Shown one piece after another: positions 1-13,300 of a stretch of DNA of 64,000 nucleotides. Within the stretch, counting starts at the first letter, position 1. Every line of letters begins with the position of its first letter. The DNA is taken from contig NC_088717.1 of the NCBI RefSeq assembly GCF_963576615.1, forward strand, positions 40,192,302-40,256,301, given 5' to 3'. This stretch comes from Watersipora subatra. Lineage: Eukaryota; Bryozoa; Gymnolaemata; Cheilostomatida; Watersiporidae. The notes under the pieces were generated by a model, which ran no database searches, was not told where the DNA came from, and saw only the letters and a list, made by a program, of their open reading frames with translations. A program made the position numbers and the translations under genes.

Positions 1-1365
1 AATATCAATTAAATAGAGACATTAAAATATTTATTTTTAATTGGCTAAACAGTTTATTATTATAACTGTTCTCTCTAGAGAGCAACCATAGTTTCTGATC
101 ATACAGGAATCAGATCATAGCTTTCAAACACTATGTTTTCATGCTTCAACTGGGTTTGGAGTTGCCCACTGCTGACACACTTGCATTCTACCGTTTCAAT
201 GATTTAAAGTTGCACTATAAGTGTAGGTTTTGCCAAAATTTGCAATGGATTCTTCAAAACAGACCTTGTTAAAATAATCTCAATTATCCACATTTTTCAC
301 ATTTAGCAAAGTGAAATTGTGTCAAATGCGTTTGTATTTTATTGTTTCTATGATTTGGAGTGGAAGCGATTCCGAATTCATTTGAACCATGAAAACATGG
401 TCAATGTCAGCATGTTTCAACGAAAAGTGTAAGTAGATAAAAGAGAATTCTACATTAACCTGCTTCCAATTATTTCTTGGTAATGGCCATGCAATGCAGT
501 TCATCCGCTGTCTTCTGAGTCAGTATTAAATCGAATTTTGGTAAAAAATTAATTGGTTTGGTGCTCATTAATAATATAGCTTGTCTAATCAATGTGTCTA
601 ACTTGTTTAACCTGCATCTAACTGAACCAGAAACATACAAGCGTGCAACCTTTCCGTTGCACGCTTGTACATGTATGTTTCAGCTTTTTTGGCTGCTTTT
701 CCCAGTGGAAGATCGTGACACGTAAAACTTTAGTTTCCAGAACTAATAGCGGTAAGTTAGCCTTGTAATCTGATAAGCAGAATGAATACTCATACGGATG
801 GAATGCTTGTGTGATAGATGAGTTGTCTGTTATGATAAATGAGTAGGCTGTTATGGTGATATAATGGTAGGAAACCTCTTTAAGTATCAAGATGAAATCA
901 ATGTTAGAGGGTATGTACAAATGTGATTTGGTGATAACACTGCTGAGCCAGAAAGTGTGACAAGTCGTTATTAGATATTGACCTTTCGCCTCAAGCTCAT
1001 TAGAAAACAGAACTTCCCTGTTATAGAAAGATGGTTAAAAGGGCAATGATACCTAATCCCTATATGAATATATGACAGCTAGGTACTTGAGCTACCATTT
1101 CCTTCTAAATAGTTCAAGTTTTTCTGAGCAACCAGTGGAATGTTTGATTACACGTAAAGAGAACCTTTGCAAGGTTATTATACATGCGTAAATATGAGTG
1201 AAGGAGCTTTGAAAGGATTATTTCTCTGGTGTGTACTCAACCACCAACCAAAGGCTTTCGTAATGCTCCATTTCACAGACGAGAAATAGCGCTAGTTCTC
1301 GTTAAACTCACTTCTACCAGCTTAACAAGTGAATCAGATCTGGTGACCGTTAGTTGGCTACTAGG
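1..1365. other. Upstream region of transporter copy 1 (duplicated; no gene called)
   Basis: This stretch aligns through its length with 27,629-28,991, so it belongs to the duplicated unit and probably holds the promoter of transporter copy 1. It contains a hairpin at 637-668 (13-bp perfect stem, 6-nt loop). A minus-strand open frame at 618-920 is not preserved at full length in the second copy and matches nothing I recognise, so I do not call it a gene. I cannot place the transcription start. Confidence 0.6.
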
Positions 1366-4300
1366 ATGAGGCTCGTCAAAGGAATTCTTTCTGTTATAGG
1401 AGGGTGCATTTTGATTTCTTCACTGGGCATCTTTTTTTCATGGGGTAAGTAGGAAAACACACTAACCCCTCCCCCCTTCCCATAGTTACGTAGTAGGTAA
1501 AGCTTGATGCTTAACATGTGAAATATAATGCACCATTAGCATTCCTCAACGGGTATGTTTGATTTGTTATGATATGCTAATATCATTCTTCCTTGAGAAA
1601 AATAATGTACAACTGTCATCACTCAAAAGGTAAGCTTTTTGCACCGTTGTCTTTTTTCTAAAATAAACACATTTGTCCAATAAGACAAACAAATAGGTAA
1701 TAGGTATACAAAGGTCTGTGTGATTATGCAGTGTTTTAGTTCAAGTCAGGCATATTATTGGAACTGACATCAAACTTAAACACAATATGTGATCATTTTT
1801 ATGAATGAAGTGTACACAAAAGACATGACTGAGCTGTTCAGAATAGAGTTTCAACTCAAAATATGCTGCATTTGTTGATGACATAAATATGACCTGCATC
1901 TAATCCAGTCTTGGCTATGATAAGATTTGTCTCCGTCACTCTGTCTGTTCAAAGCCACAGAGTTCACAGTCTACGGTTCACAGCCAACGTTTCACTGTTC
2001 ACAGTCTACGGTTCACTGTTCGCAGTCTACAGTTCACAGCCCACGTTTCACTGTTCACAGTCTACGGTTCACTGTTCACATAGCTTACTGTTTAAAACCA
2101 TAGAGGGTTTGAACCCATGACAATAGGTTCTTGGGCTTCATCATCCAGCGTGTTACTACCTGCACCAATCTCTCGCAGTACATGTTTTTGAATTTTTGTG
2201 CACATACTTATATCAGGTGCTTTATCAGCACACCTGACAATCTGTAATAGTGCACTAGATTGCTAGGATATTAGTGTTTTATAATATATTCTTATGCTGG
2301 TAATCCAGCTTACCTCACTATTACCCGTCCCATCATATTATCTTTGAACGTATCGCCTAGTAACAAACTTACTCATTCCGCATTTGTGTCACAGGTTTTT
2401 AAATTCTGCATAAACTACATGCAGAACATTTATATTTATCCTTCCAAACATATGACCATGGATCCTTTTCTAATTTGTTGACACCAACATATTACATCTA
2501 CCGTTACTAGTATGATGCAGTTTATGAACTTCTTGTTACTAAAACTTTCAATTCACTAACTAGACTCCTCCTCAATACTATTAGATTACTAACTTTTAAA
2601 ACACGCCTGTTCAACTCACTCAATAATTCCTGATTTCTGTCTTATCATTTGATTTGTTCTTCCTTCTGATATGAAATGAAAAACATCATTTTGTTAATGG
2701 TTACCAATGCCAATAAAAATGTATACATAATTTTGCCAATTTTTTTTAACGAGAATTTCTAGACAAGTGTACATCATAAGATAATTCTCTTGCGCATATT
2801 TGTAGCAAATTTCAGTCCATACGCGATCTCCTACATAAGACTATACTCAAGCCCAAATGATGTAGACTACAGCAGTGTCTTATGGATTCCCAGCTTGATT
2901 GCAGTCGGTTTTAGTCTTACCATGTACATAGCTGGAGTTCTTGAGAATAAAATTGGCACAAGGGCTGTGACAGCGATCGGCTCAACTATTTGCAGGTACT
3001 TTTCTTTTAACCTCATCAACCAGTATCTTACACAGTTACTTGCCTTACTGTTATTTTAGCTGTACACAAAAAAATTGTTGCTATATATGCTACTGTAGAA
3101 TTGTTTGCTGGAATTATGTCTTTGTTGGTAATCTGCTGCAAGATAAATATTGCCATCATTTTTTATATTAATAAATCTAACAACATTGTTATTGTTCGCG
3201 TGTGTGCATGCATTTGCTTGTGTGCATGTATGTGTGTTATTCAGCGTAAAAACTATTCACTTTCACATGTTTGGCCACTTTCATCCACATTTCACAAGCT
3301 GTTATCTAATAACTATAGACCTATTTCTATTCTGCCTGTTTTCTCAAAAACTTTGAGCATCTTATTAACCAACAAATTCATAACTAAACTATTAAAGAAA
3401 AAATTATTGCAGAATCTCAATTTGGATTTCAAAAAGGGAAAGGACTTTGTGAAGCATTGAAAAAATTTACAAACAATACACTTGCTGCTTTAAACAATAG
3501 TCTATCTGTTTTAGGTAATTTCATTGACTTCTCAAAGGCTTTTGATACAATACATTACTCTATTTTGATAAACAGGCTTGAGCAAATAAATTTTTTTCAT
3601 TCGAATTTAAAATTAATTCAAAATTATTTATCAAATCATCCTCAAAGTGTTATAATATTTCAGAAAATATCCCAACTTTTAGTTATTAAATGTGGAGTAC
3701 TCCAAGGATCCATCTTTGGACCAACACTATTTTTGTTATATATAAATGATCTTGTAAAGAGTACTGATAAATTTAAAACTATGTTGTTTGCTGATGATAC
3801 TCACTTATTATATACCGCTAAAAACTTGAATAAAGATTAAATTATAATTAACAAAGAACTAAATGCAATAAAAAATTGGTGTGACCAAAACAAACTAACA
3901 TTGAATGTTGACAAGAATAATTTCATAATTATTCAAATTCCACAAAATAAATTTTGATTAACAGAAAACATTTCCATGAAAAGACAAAACATACTAATGA
4001 TGGATAGTATAAAATTTTTAGGCGTCACAATAGATAGTACACTAAACAGGTCAAGACACATAGAACTATTGAGAAAACAACTGCGACAAAGCTTGGGACT
4101 TATTTACCAAGCCTCGTTGATCTTACCAGAAACGCCTCTTTTGCTTTAATATAATATTCTAATTAACAGTAAAATAGTTTATTGCTTGGAAGCATGGGGA
4201 AACGCTCCAATGAGCTTCTTAAACAAAATTTTAGTCATCCAGAAGTGATTGCTTAGAATAATATATCAATAAAACTCTTACTTTCCGTTAAATCCTTTGT

Positions 4301-7300
4301 TTAAAAGATCTCGTGTTTTGCCTATACAGCAACTTTACCAACTAAGAATATGTCTTTTAGCCTTCACACAATTTAAATATCAAATTAACTTGTCAACTCA
4401 TTATAACACTCATCATTCCTTATTTTCATTACCTCTTCCACCCTCCTTCTCTACTGGTGGCCATAGACGGGTTGCTTATCGTGTGTCATCAGCATGGAAT
4501 TCCTTGCCAAATTGGCTAAGAAAAATTGGTAGTCATGATAGTTTCAGGGCTGCTTTAAAGCAGTACTCGCTGGCCTCTCTGAAATAGATTTGTTCCAATT
4601 TCTATTGCCTTAGACAATCTTGTTTTTTTTTTCATTGACAACCAATCTCATCTGTTAACTCGGGCACTGCCTCTTGAATAGCCATGCTACTGCACATATG
4701 GGCCCACATTGCACCTTACTTTTTCTATAATCTTTTTATGTCATAATTTAATGTGAAATAAAACAAACAAACAAATATACTTCATACCTTTGAGAGGTTT
4801 CTGTGAACCAACCTCTTAAACACCCACCTGCAGGTTTTCTGATTGAAAATGAGAGAAATGTCTGCTATAAAGTAATAAGTTTTTATACTTGTATTTACAC
4901 TGAAGCCAATTATAGATTTGCTTTTGTACGTTTGCCTTTCACAGGATAAACTGTTGAAGTATTAATGACTGTCTCATTTTATAAGCATTTCATATTCACA
5001 TATATGGTAAAAATATGGTGAAAGAAGTGACTGTTTTCATACTTCCTATAATTCTTGTTCAGGACAAAAGAATTTGCAGACGTGTTTTTCAATCTTTTTA
5101 AGTTTTATACCAACTTTCAATTAATAGTAATCCTCGCTGAGTTGAGAGCTATTATATTAGTGATGTAATCTTACTAGTATTCATAGACAGCAGAGCATAG
5201 GGTTAAATTCCTTGTCAATAAGTATCAAAAGAGTTAAATAGAGTGGTAGCAGAGCTATCATAATTGTATTTATGAGAAAAATCTTTTTATAGCTAATATT
5301 AGGCTGCCTTAAACGAATTCCATCAAAAGTGTGGCATAATGCTTTCAATAATGCATTAAATAATGCATTACCTGGATGGTAGGCTTCGTAACCTTAGTGA
5401 AAAAGATTTAAGATTTATCCTTGACCTGTCTCACTGCAAGTGCACAAGTGTGCAGTATGATTATAAGTAGTTTTAGGAAAAACTCTAGTTTAAAGTTGCC
5501 AGCTTTATGATTTTAAAGTACATATACGTAGACTGCCGCTGCCTTGTCTATTTTAAAAATGATTACTCTAACAGGCTGGGTAGCTTTTTGTTTATTGTAC
5601 TTTCTGTATTGTACTGTTTCCAAGTCAACTCTGTGCAACCTCAATTTTTATGTCTTTTTACGATTTCTTTCAGCTTGAGCTTGCTTCTCTCAGCCTTCTC
5701 CATCAAGGTTAACTACTTCCTGTTCTGTACTACATTTGGTTTCTTGTTTGGGATAGGATACGGGTTCATCTACACTCCTCCACTCACACTTGTTATGAAG
5801 GTAATACAAATAGTATGTCAGAAACATGTGTAAGACATCAATTGCCAAATGGAGTATTCTACAGCTTAAAATATATTCAATATTTCAGGTTATATTGATA
5901 ATATTTACACCAAGAATAATCTACACTGTTGGTAGGAGACACTGTAGATGGTAGAAATTGTAGAAACAAAAAGGAATTAGTGACAATAAAATCAATGAAA
6001 GACATTGGTAACAAATTAAATATCTTCTATTTGGCTTGTATTGTCATTTGTAGCATCATTTTAGAATAACGGAACTTTTACAAAATTATGTTGTTCTTGC
6101 ACAACATCAAGGAAGCTAAAAATAAGAATTCTCTAAGATTTATCTGCTCTTAACTAAAGCAATAAATCCATGATAAAGTATGAGCTTTATCAAAACCAAG
6201 ATCATGAGCTAAGTGTCACGTGTTTAGAAAAGACTGGCAAGTAGCCAATTTACTTACATTTCAGTCCTACTTTTAGAATGGAAAACAGGAAGTTTCAAAT
6301 ACAACTATACATTATCACGGAAAACTGTGGTTTGGGGTTCAATACAACTTTTTAATTTTAAGTCTTCATTAATGCAAAGTTTCTATAGCCTGTAAAAGAG
6401 CATATTTACACCACAACTGCAAGAAATCTAATTGTGCGTAAAAAACCTCAAAATTGTCATCAAATTTTTTTTTAACTTTTAATTTTTTTGAAACAAACTA
6501 ATAACAATGTCAAATATATATAATATCTGCTAGCCTCTTTTACATTTTTTACCAAACACTAGATTCTACGAGCCAAAATCACAGCAATTGTTAAAATTTC
6601 TAGCAATATCACATCTCCCTTTTTACAAAGCAAATCTTTCAAATGAAGAGAGTTAGAGGTACTAGAAAAGATCGCTGATTTAACAATTTCATCTGATCAT
6701 TCAACTCAGTATTTTTGTCTCAGAAAATATTTTTGCTTTGAGCTGTGTTTTGCAGTGGTTTCCAAATTACCAGACAACTATGGCAGCCATTGTCCTTTTG
6801 GGACCTACCACTGGTGGACTACTGTTTAATCAAATAGAAGATGCCTATGCAAACCCTACAAATATAAAAGCAGACCAAGTTACCAGCTTGAACGTTACAG
6901 ACTCAGACAGGTTAGTACACAATATATTAAGTTTATGAAACAGTAAAAAAAGAAATATTTTGTTTAAAAGGTTTGCAAAAAATGATGGCGAGTTTTGGAA
7001 AAATAAAAAATAAACAACAAATTTTTATTTCTTGTTTACAGCTTTTTTTCATAGCAATATAATATATGTATAGTAATGACACAAATTGACAAAAAAATGT
7101 TTTCGATAAAAACAATGTGACTGACTACAACATTTTAAAATTATTCTGTTTTGCTATTACAATATGTTTTAACTGTTCGATTACTTATTCAGCTTAAACT
7201 TGTTAGCAATCAATTGAAAATTTATTCGGTTGAACTTGCTAAATATATGAGATTAATTTCTTGTTAAAGTCACAGTTTACATTTTTTGTTAGTTAATTTT

Positions 7301-10300
7301 GTTTTAAGTTTTTTTAATTTTGGCAGTCATAGATTGAGACTTTTATTTTGCAACCTACTTTCTAGCTGCTGCCTGTCATGAAACGTTTGTTCTTTTTTGT
7401 AGTGACGCTTAAACAATATTGAACAGGAAACACCTGATAGTAGTGAAACACCTGTAGTCTGATTGACAGCAAACAACTAAAGTAGTCTGATTGACAGCAA
7501 ACAACTAAAGTAGTCTGATTGACAGCAAACAACTGAAGTAGTCTGATTGACAGCAAACAACTAAAGTAGTTTGAATGACAGCAAACAACTAAAGTAGTCT
7601 GATTGACAGCAAACAACTAAAGTAGTCTGATTGACAGCAAACAACTAAAGTACATGTAGTCTGATTGAAAGCAAACAACTAAAGTAGTCTGATTGACAGC
7701 AAACAACTAATGTTGTCTGATTGACAGCAAACAACTACAGTAGACTAAATGACAGCAAACAACTAAAGTAGTCTGATTGACAGCCAACAACTAAAGTAGT
7801 CTGATTGACAGCAAACAACTAAACTATTTGGATTGACAGCAAACAACTAATGTGGCCTGATTGGCAGGTACTTTGAAGATGAGAAAATTTTGGAAAAGAT
7901 TCCATCTTTATTGATGGTCATGGCTGGTGTGTGTACTGCTATGCAGCTAACTGGCATTACTTTGTTATTTCCTCCTCCGCAAAACGAAGGAGAAAAACCA
8001 GATATAAAGAAAAGTCATGAAAAAGAGAGCCTCCTCAGCTCGGAACAAAAAAGGTACGTATGTTGCTAGAATAGGGAGGTTTGTGATTTACTACTTACTG
8101 GTTATGATACAAACAACTACAGTCATCTAACCTTCAGCGCTTTTCTGGCAATCTAATAGTATTGTGACATTTTGTAATTAGTATAGTTTGTTCTAGCTAA
8201 TTAGATTATGCATGAAAGTAAGAAATTCACAAGCAGATGGACATGAGGTTACATGTCGGATATATCTAGCAGCTGCTAAATCATAAAGCTGTTAATCATT
8301 CTAAGAATTACTTGCATAGTGCATTTTAAACAATTCTCCACCATTCTCTAGGTAAATAATTTTATGCACAACAATGCCCTTTGTCATTAGAACTCATGCA
8401 CAACAATGCCCTTTGTCATTAGAACTCATGCACAACAATGCCCTTTGTCATTAGAACTCATGCACAACAATGCCCTTTGTCATTAGAACTCATGCACAAC
8501 AATGCCCTTTGTCATTAGAACTCATGCACAACAATGCCCTTTGTCATTAGAACTCATGGACAACAATGCCCTGTGTCATTAGAACTCATGCACAACAATG
8601 CCCTTTGTCATTAGAACTCATGCACAACAATGCCCTTTGTCCTTAGAACTCATGCACAACAATGCCCTTTGTCATTAGAACTCATGCACAACAATGCCCT
8701 TTGTCATTAGAACTTATGCACAACAATGCCCTTTGTCATTAGAACTCATGCACAACAATGCCCTTTGTCATTAGAACTCATGCACAACAATGCCCTTTGT
8801 CCTTAGAACTCATGCACAACAATGCCCTTTGTCATTAGAACTCATGCACAACAATGCCCTTTGTCATTAGAACTTATGCACAACAATGCCCTTTGTCATT
8901 AGAACTCATGCACAACAATGCCCTTTGTCCTTAGAACTCATGCACAACAATGCCCTTTGTCATTAGAACTCATGCACAACAATGCCCTTTGTCATTAGAA
9001 CTCATGCACAACAATGCCCTTTGTCATTAGAACTCATGCACAACAATGCCCTTTGTCATTAGAACTCATGCACAACAATGCCCTTTGTCATTAGAACTCA
9101 TGCACAACAATGCCCTTTGTCATTAGAACTTATGCACAACAATGCCCTTTGTCATTAGAACTCATGCACAACAATGCCCTTTGTCATTAGAACTTATGCA
9201 CAACAATGCCCTTTGTCATTAGAACTCATGCACAACAATGCCCTTTGTCATTAGAACTCATGCACAACAATGCCCTTTGTCATTAGAACTTATGCACAAC
9301 AATGCCCTTTGTCATTAGAACTCATGCACAACAATGCCCTTTGTCATTAGAACTTATGCACAACAATGCCCTTTGTCATTAGAACTCACGCACAACAATG
9401 CCCTTTGTCATTAGAACTCATGCACAACAATGCCCTTTGTCATTAGAACTCATGCACAACAATGCCCTTTGTCATTAGAACTCATGCACAACAATGCCCT
9501 CTGTCATTAGAACTTATGCACAACAATGCCCTTTGTCATTAGAACTTATGCACAACAATGCCCTTTGTCATTAGAACTCATGCACAACAATGCCCTTTGT
9601 CATTAGAACTTATGCACAACAATGCCCTTTGTCATTAGAACTCATGCACAACAATGCCCTTTGTCATTAGAACCCATGCACAACAATGCCCTTTGTCCTT
9701 AGAACTCATGCACAACAATGCCCTTTGTCATTAGAACTCATGCACAACAATGCCCTTTGTCCTTAGAACTCATGCACAACAATGCCCTTTGTCATTAGAA
9801 CTCATGCACAACAATGCCCTTTGTCATTAGAACTCATGCACAACAATGCCCTTTGTCATTAGAACTCATGCACAACAATGCCCTTTGTCATTAGAACTCA
9901 TGCACAACAATGCCCTTTGTCATTAGAACTCATGCACAACAATGCCCTTTGTCATTAGAACTCATGCACAACAATGCCCTTTGTCATTAGAACTCATGCA
10001 CAACAATGCCCTTTGTCATTAGAACTCATGCACAACAATGCCCTTTGTCATTAGAACTCATGCACAACAATGCCCTTTGTCATTAGAACTCATGCACAAC
10101 AATGCCCTTTGTCATTAGAACTCATGCACAACAATGCCCTTTGTCATTAGAACTTATGCACAACAATGCCCTTTGTCATTAGAACTCATGCACAACAATG
10201 CCCTTTGTCATTAGAACTTATGCACAACAATGCCCTTTGTCATTAGAACTCATGCACAACAATGCCCTTTGTCATTAGAACTTATGCACAACAATGCCCT

Positions 10301-13300
10301 TTGTCATTAGAACTCATGCACAACAATGCCCTTTGTCATTAGAACTCATGCACAACAATGCCCTTTGTCATTAGAACTTATGCACAACAATGCCCTTTGT
10401 CATTAGAACTCATGCACAACAATGCCCTTTGTCATTAGAACTCATGCACAACAATGCCCTTTGTCATTAGAACTTATGCACAACAATGCCCTTTGTCATT
10501 AGAACTCATGCACAACAATGCCCTTTGTCATTAGAACTTATGCACAACAATGCCCTTTGTCATTAGAACTCATGCACTTCTTTATATCTTTAGTTTTCTT
10601 ATTTCTCAGGTAGTGTTTTGCAAAATATACTGAAAAAGATTTGCGTCTGCAATAGACAACACAAAGTGTTTGTGCTGTCAGTTTTTGATACCAAGCTGTC
10701 TTAATACTAAAAGCTTTAACAAAAATGTTTGCTTTTTGGCTTTGTAAAAGTTTCAAGTGCCATCGTCAATAGGCATATTTTATGTACATTAATATTGTTT
10801 GCAGCTTTTTATTCGTAAATGTATTAGTCCAATAAAAAGGTTCAATATTGAATGTGTTTGTGAGGAATATACTGTAGCTGTAAGAGATGTTTCAAGCTAG
10901 TTTCTAGAGCAGGCAAAATTCATTGACTATTATTCCAGGTTTTTATAACTTCCATATTAGGAGCTGTTACTTTTTATAGAGTTGCTATGCCCTCATAGAA
11001 GCTTATTTTTTCATACGAGTTTTTATTCTTGCATGGGGGTTGTTATTCCTTTATAGAAGTTGTTATTCTTTCTTAAGAGTTGTTATCCCCTCCAAACTAA
11101 AAGTTGCCCCCCTCTTATTAGAGTTTTTTTTTCTTGTGTGGGAGTTGTTGTTCCTTTTTAGGGGGGTTATTCCCAGGGCTGATACTCCTCCCTAAAAGGC
11201 CCATTAGGTTCGGCCCAAAATCACGTTTTAGGGGGGGTTTTCAGACCATGAGGCACTGTCAGTGAATTTGCTACTTTAGGGGTGGTTTCCACAGCCAAGC
11301 CAGTAAAAGGGCCCATGCTCATCAAGGTTTTATTCAGCCAAAGTAATACCAAAAAATTGCACCGAAATTCCAGTCTTCATTTTAATACAAATCGCATTAG
11401 AATCTGCATGCTTGCTGACGGGAAACAAATGGAAAAGAGACAGTCAACACTGAATCATCTTAGCAACTCTTTAGCCATATACTCAGAACGAATGATATGC
11501 TATTTCTTTCATTGATATTTACTATGTTTTCCTTTGTAAATTAAAATGATGATCTGATGGTTGATGTTTGGAATCAGTTTTATTAACCCTTTTTGCAGGC
11601 TTAGTGACATTTTGTCGTTTTGCGATACTGACGCTAGTCGGCAGAGCAACTATTATGTCGCCACACGAACGGTTTTTATAAATTGATTTATGGTTAGCTA
11701 ATTGCCTGTTTTTGTTTAATTTTTTACTAATAATAAACTACAATATATCAGTCTCTGTTAGCAACAAAAAATAAGCCATTTGCAGAAAAAACGATCATTT
11801 TTGCAATACTAAACAAACAAAAAATTCGAAATAAAAACGTATGTAAATAAAATTAGGAATTTTGTTTGTAGGTTTTTTCTGCTTTATTAATGCATGAATC
11901 ATATTGGATGTTTAGCAGGGCTTAGAACCTGGGCGCCCTTTAGAAAACTCCCAGTGTTTAGGGGGTGTATTTCAAATTGACCAACCAGGTGATTGGGTGT
12001 ACAATATCCAAATTCAAATTGACCAACCAGGTGATTGGGGGTACAATATCCAAGTGTGGGCCTATCCAGGTGGGTGTTTCTTTCAGAGTATCAGCCCTGG
12101 GAGGTTATTTCACTGTAAAAGTTGGTATTCCTGCATAGGATTGTACAAAAAGTGTTTTGTGTAGTCAAAGAAAGTTAGATGGAATTTTGATCATTTGACT
12201 GATTTAAGATAAAAGCCTAAATAGCCAATCATAGAGTAATTTAGTTTTCATTCATTAAACGAACTATATCAAACTCACAAAAAAATTAACATTTTTATAT
12301 TTGTCTGAAAAAGATTAGTGGTCTCTGGGATAGAAACTTTTTTATAACTAAATAAAAACAACAAAAATTGTCTAATCGAACCACTTCTTTATATCTGTCT
12401 AAAAAAAGGTTTCACAAGGCATATTCACTGACTACTACCATTTATTATGCAACTTACTGCACAAGATATTTTTGATGAACCATGCTCTTCAATCTGTTCT
12501 TGTCACCCGATTGGCTGTCATGGTATCAAAAACATCACACTCCATATGTGAATATGTACTTGGCCTAACCTCAATTATTTTCAATTTTTGATATTCTCGA
12601 TGATTGCCTAGCACTACCATGAAAAAACGCGGCACCATTGACAAGTAGTGACTAGCTTTAGTGATGCAATGGCTTGAGTTACTTGAGACATTGGTGAATA
12701 ATTATAAGTAGAAACTGCAAATCTCAGCAATGGTTGTAAATTCAATAGTCATTATTTAACTTATTTTCAATAAGCTCCTCGCTATCAGTGCGCAAAAGAT
12801 TGTAGTTCAGCTCTACAAGATAATCACTTTAGATAATCATTTGGTGGTATGGGTGTGAGTGCTGGAATTTGAAAACTCTCTTGTCCATATTTTCGTGTCA
12901 AAATTTTATCCTATGAACTTTCACGAACTAGTCCTAGCATTGTAATTAGATAAATTAAAACCCCTTTTAACCATCTGCTGATAGCTTTGACCTATTTATC
13001 TTCTTCCTCGCATCATGCTAACTTGATAGTGTTCTATCCACAGTCATTAAATGTAACGATACTTTCCATTGTTTTATGGTGCCTTTTGAAGTTTGATTTG
13101 CTTATGCAGATATTGTTAGTCTCAGGTCACCTGTTTCCACATTTCGACATTCTGGGTATGTTCCTTTTACTGAAAGAGAAATAAGTGCTTCTGGGTGCCT
13201 GTTTTAGATACCCAGTCTTCATCTCGTCTCTTAAGCTTGTTAGGACCAGTATATTTTGAATACTTTGTTAGTTTGTCAAATCACTGTTACAGTATCATTT

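Noticed and set aside
618..920. Minus-strand 100-residue open frame upstream of copy 1
   Set aside because: The matching region in copy 2 gives only a 68-residue frame that diverges at the C-terminus; no splice context or recognised family.
7454..10577. Regular 28- and 32-bp repeats resembling a CRISPR array
   Set aside because: Units are contiguous tandem repeats without unique spacers, in intron sequence of a eukaryotic gene; they are minisatellites.
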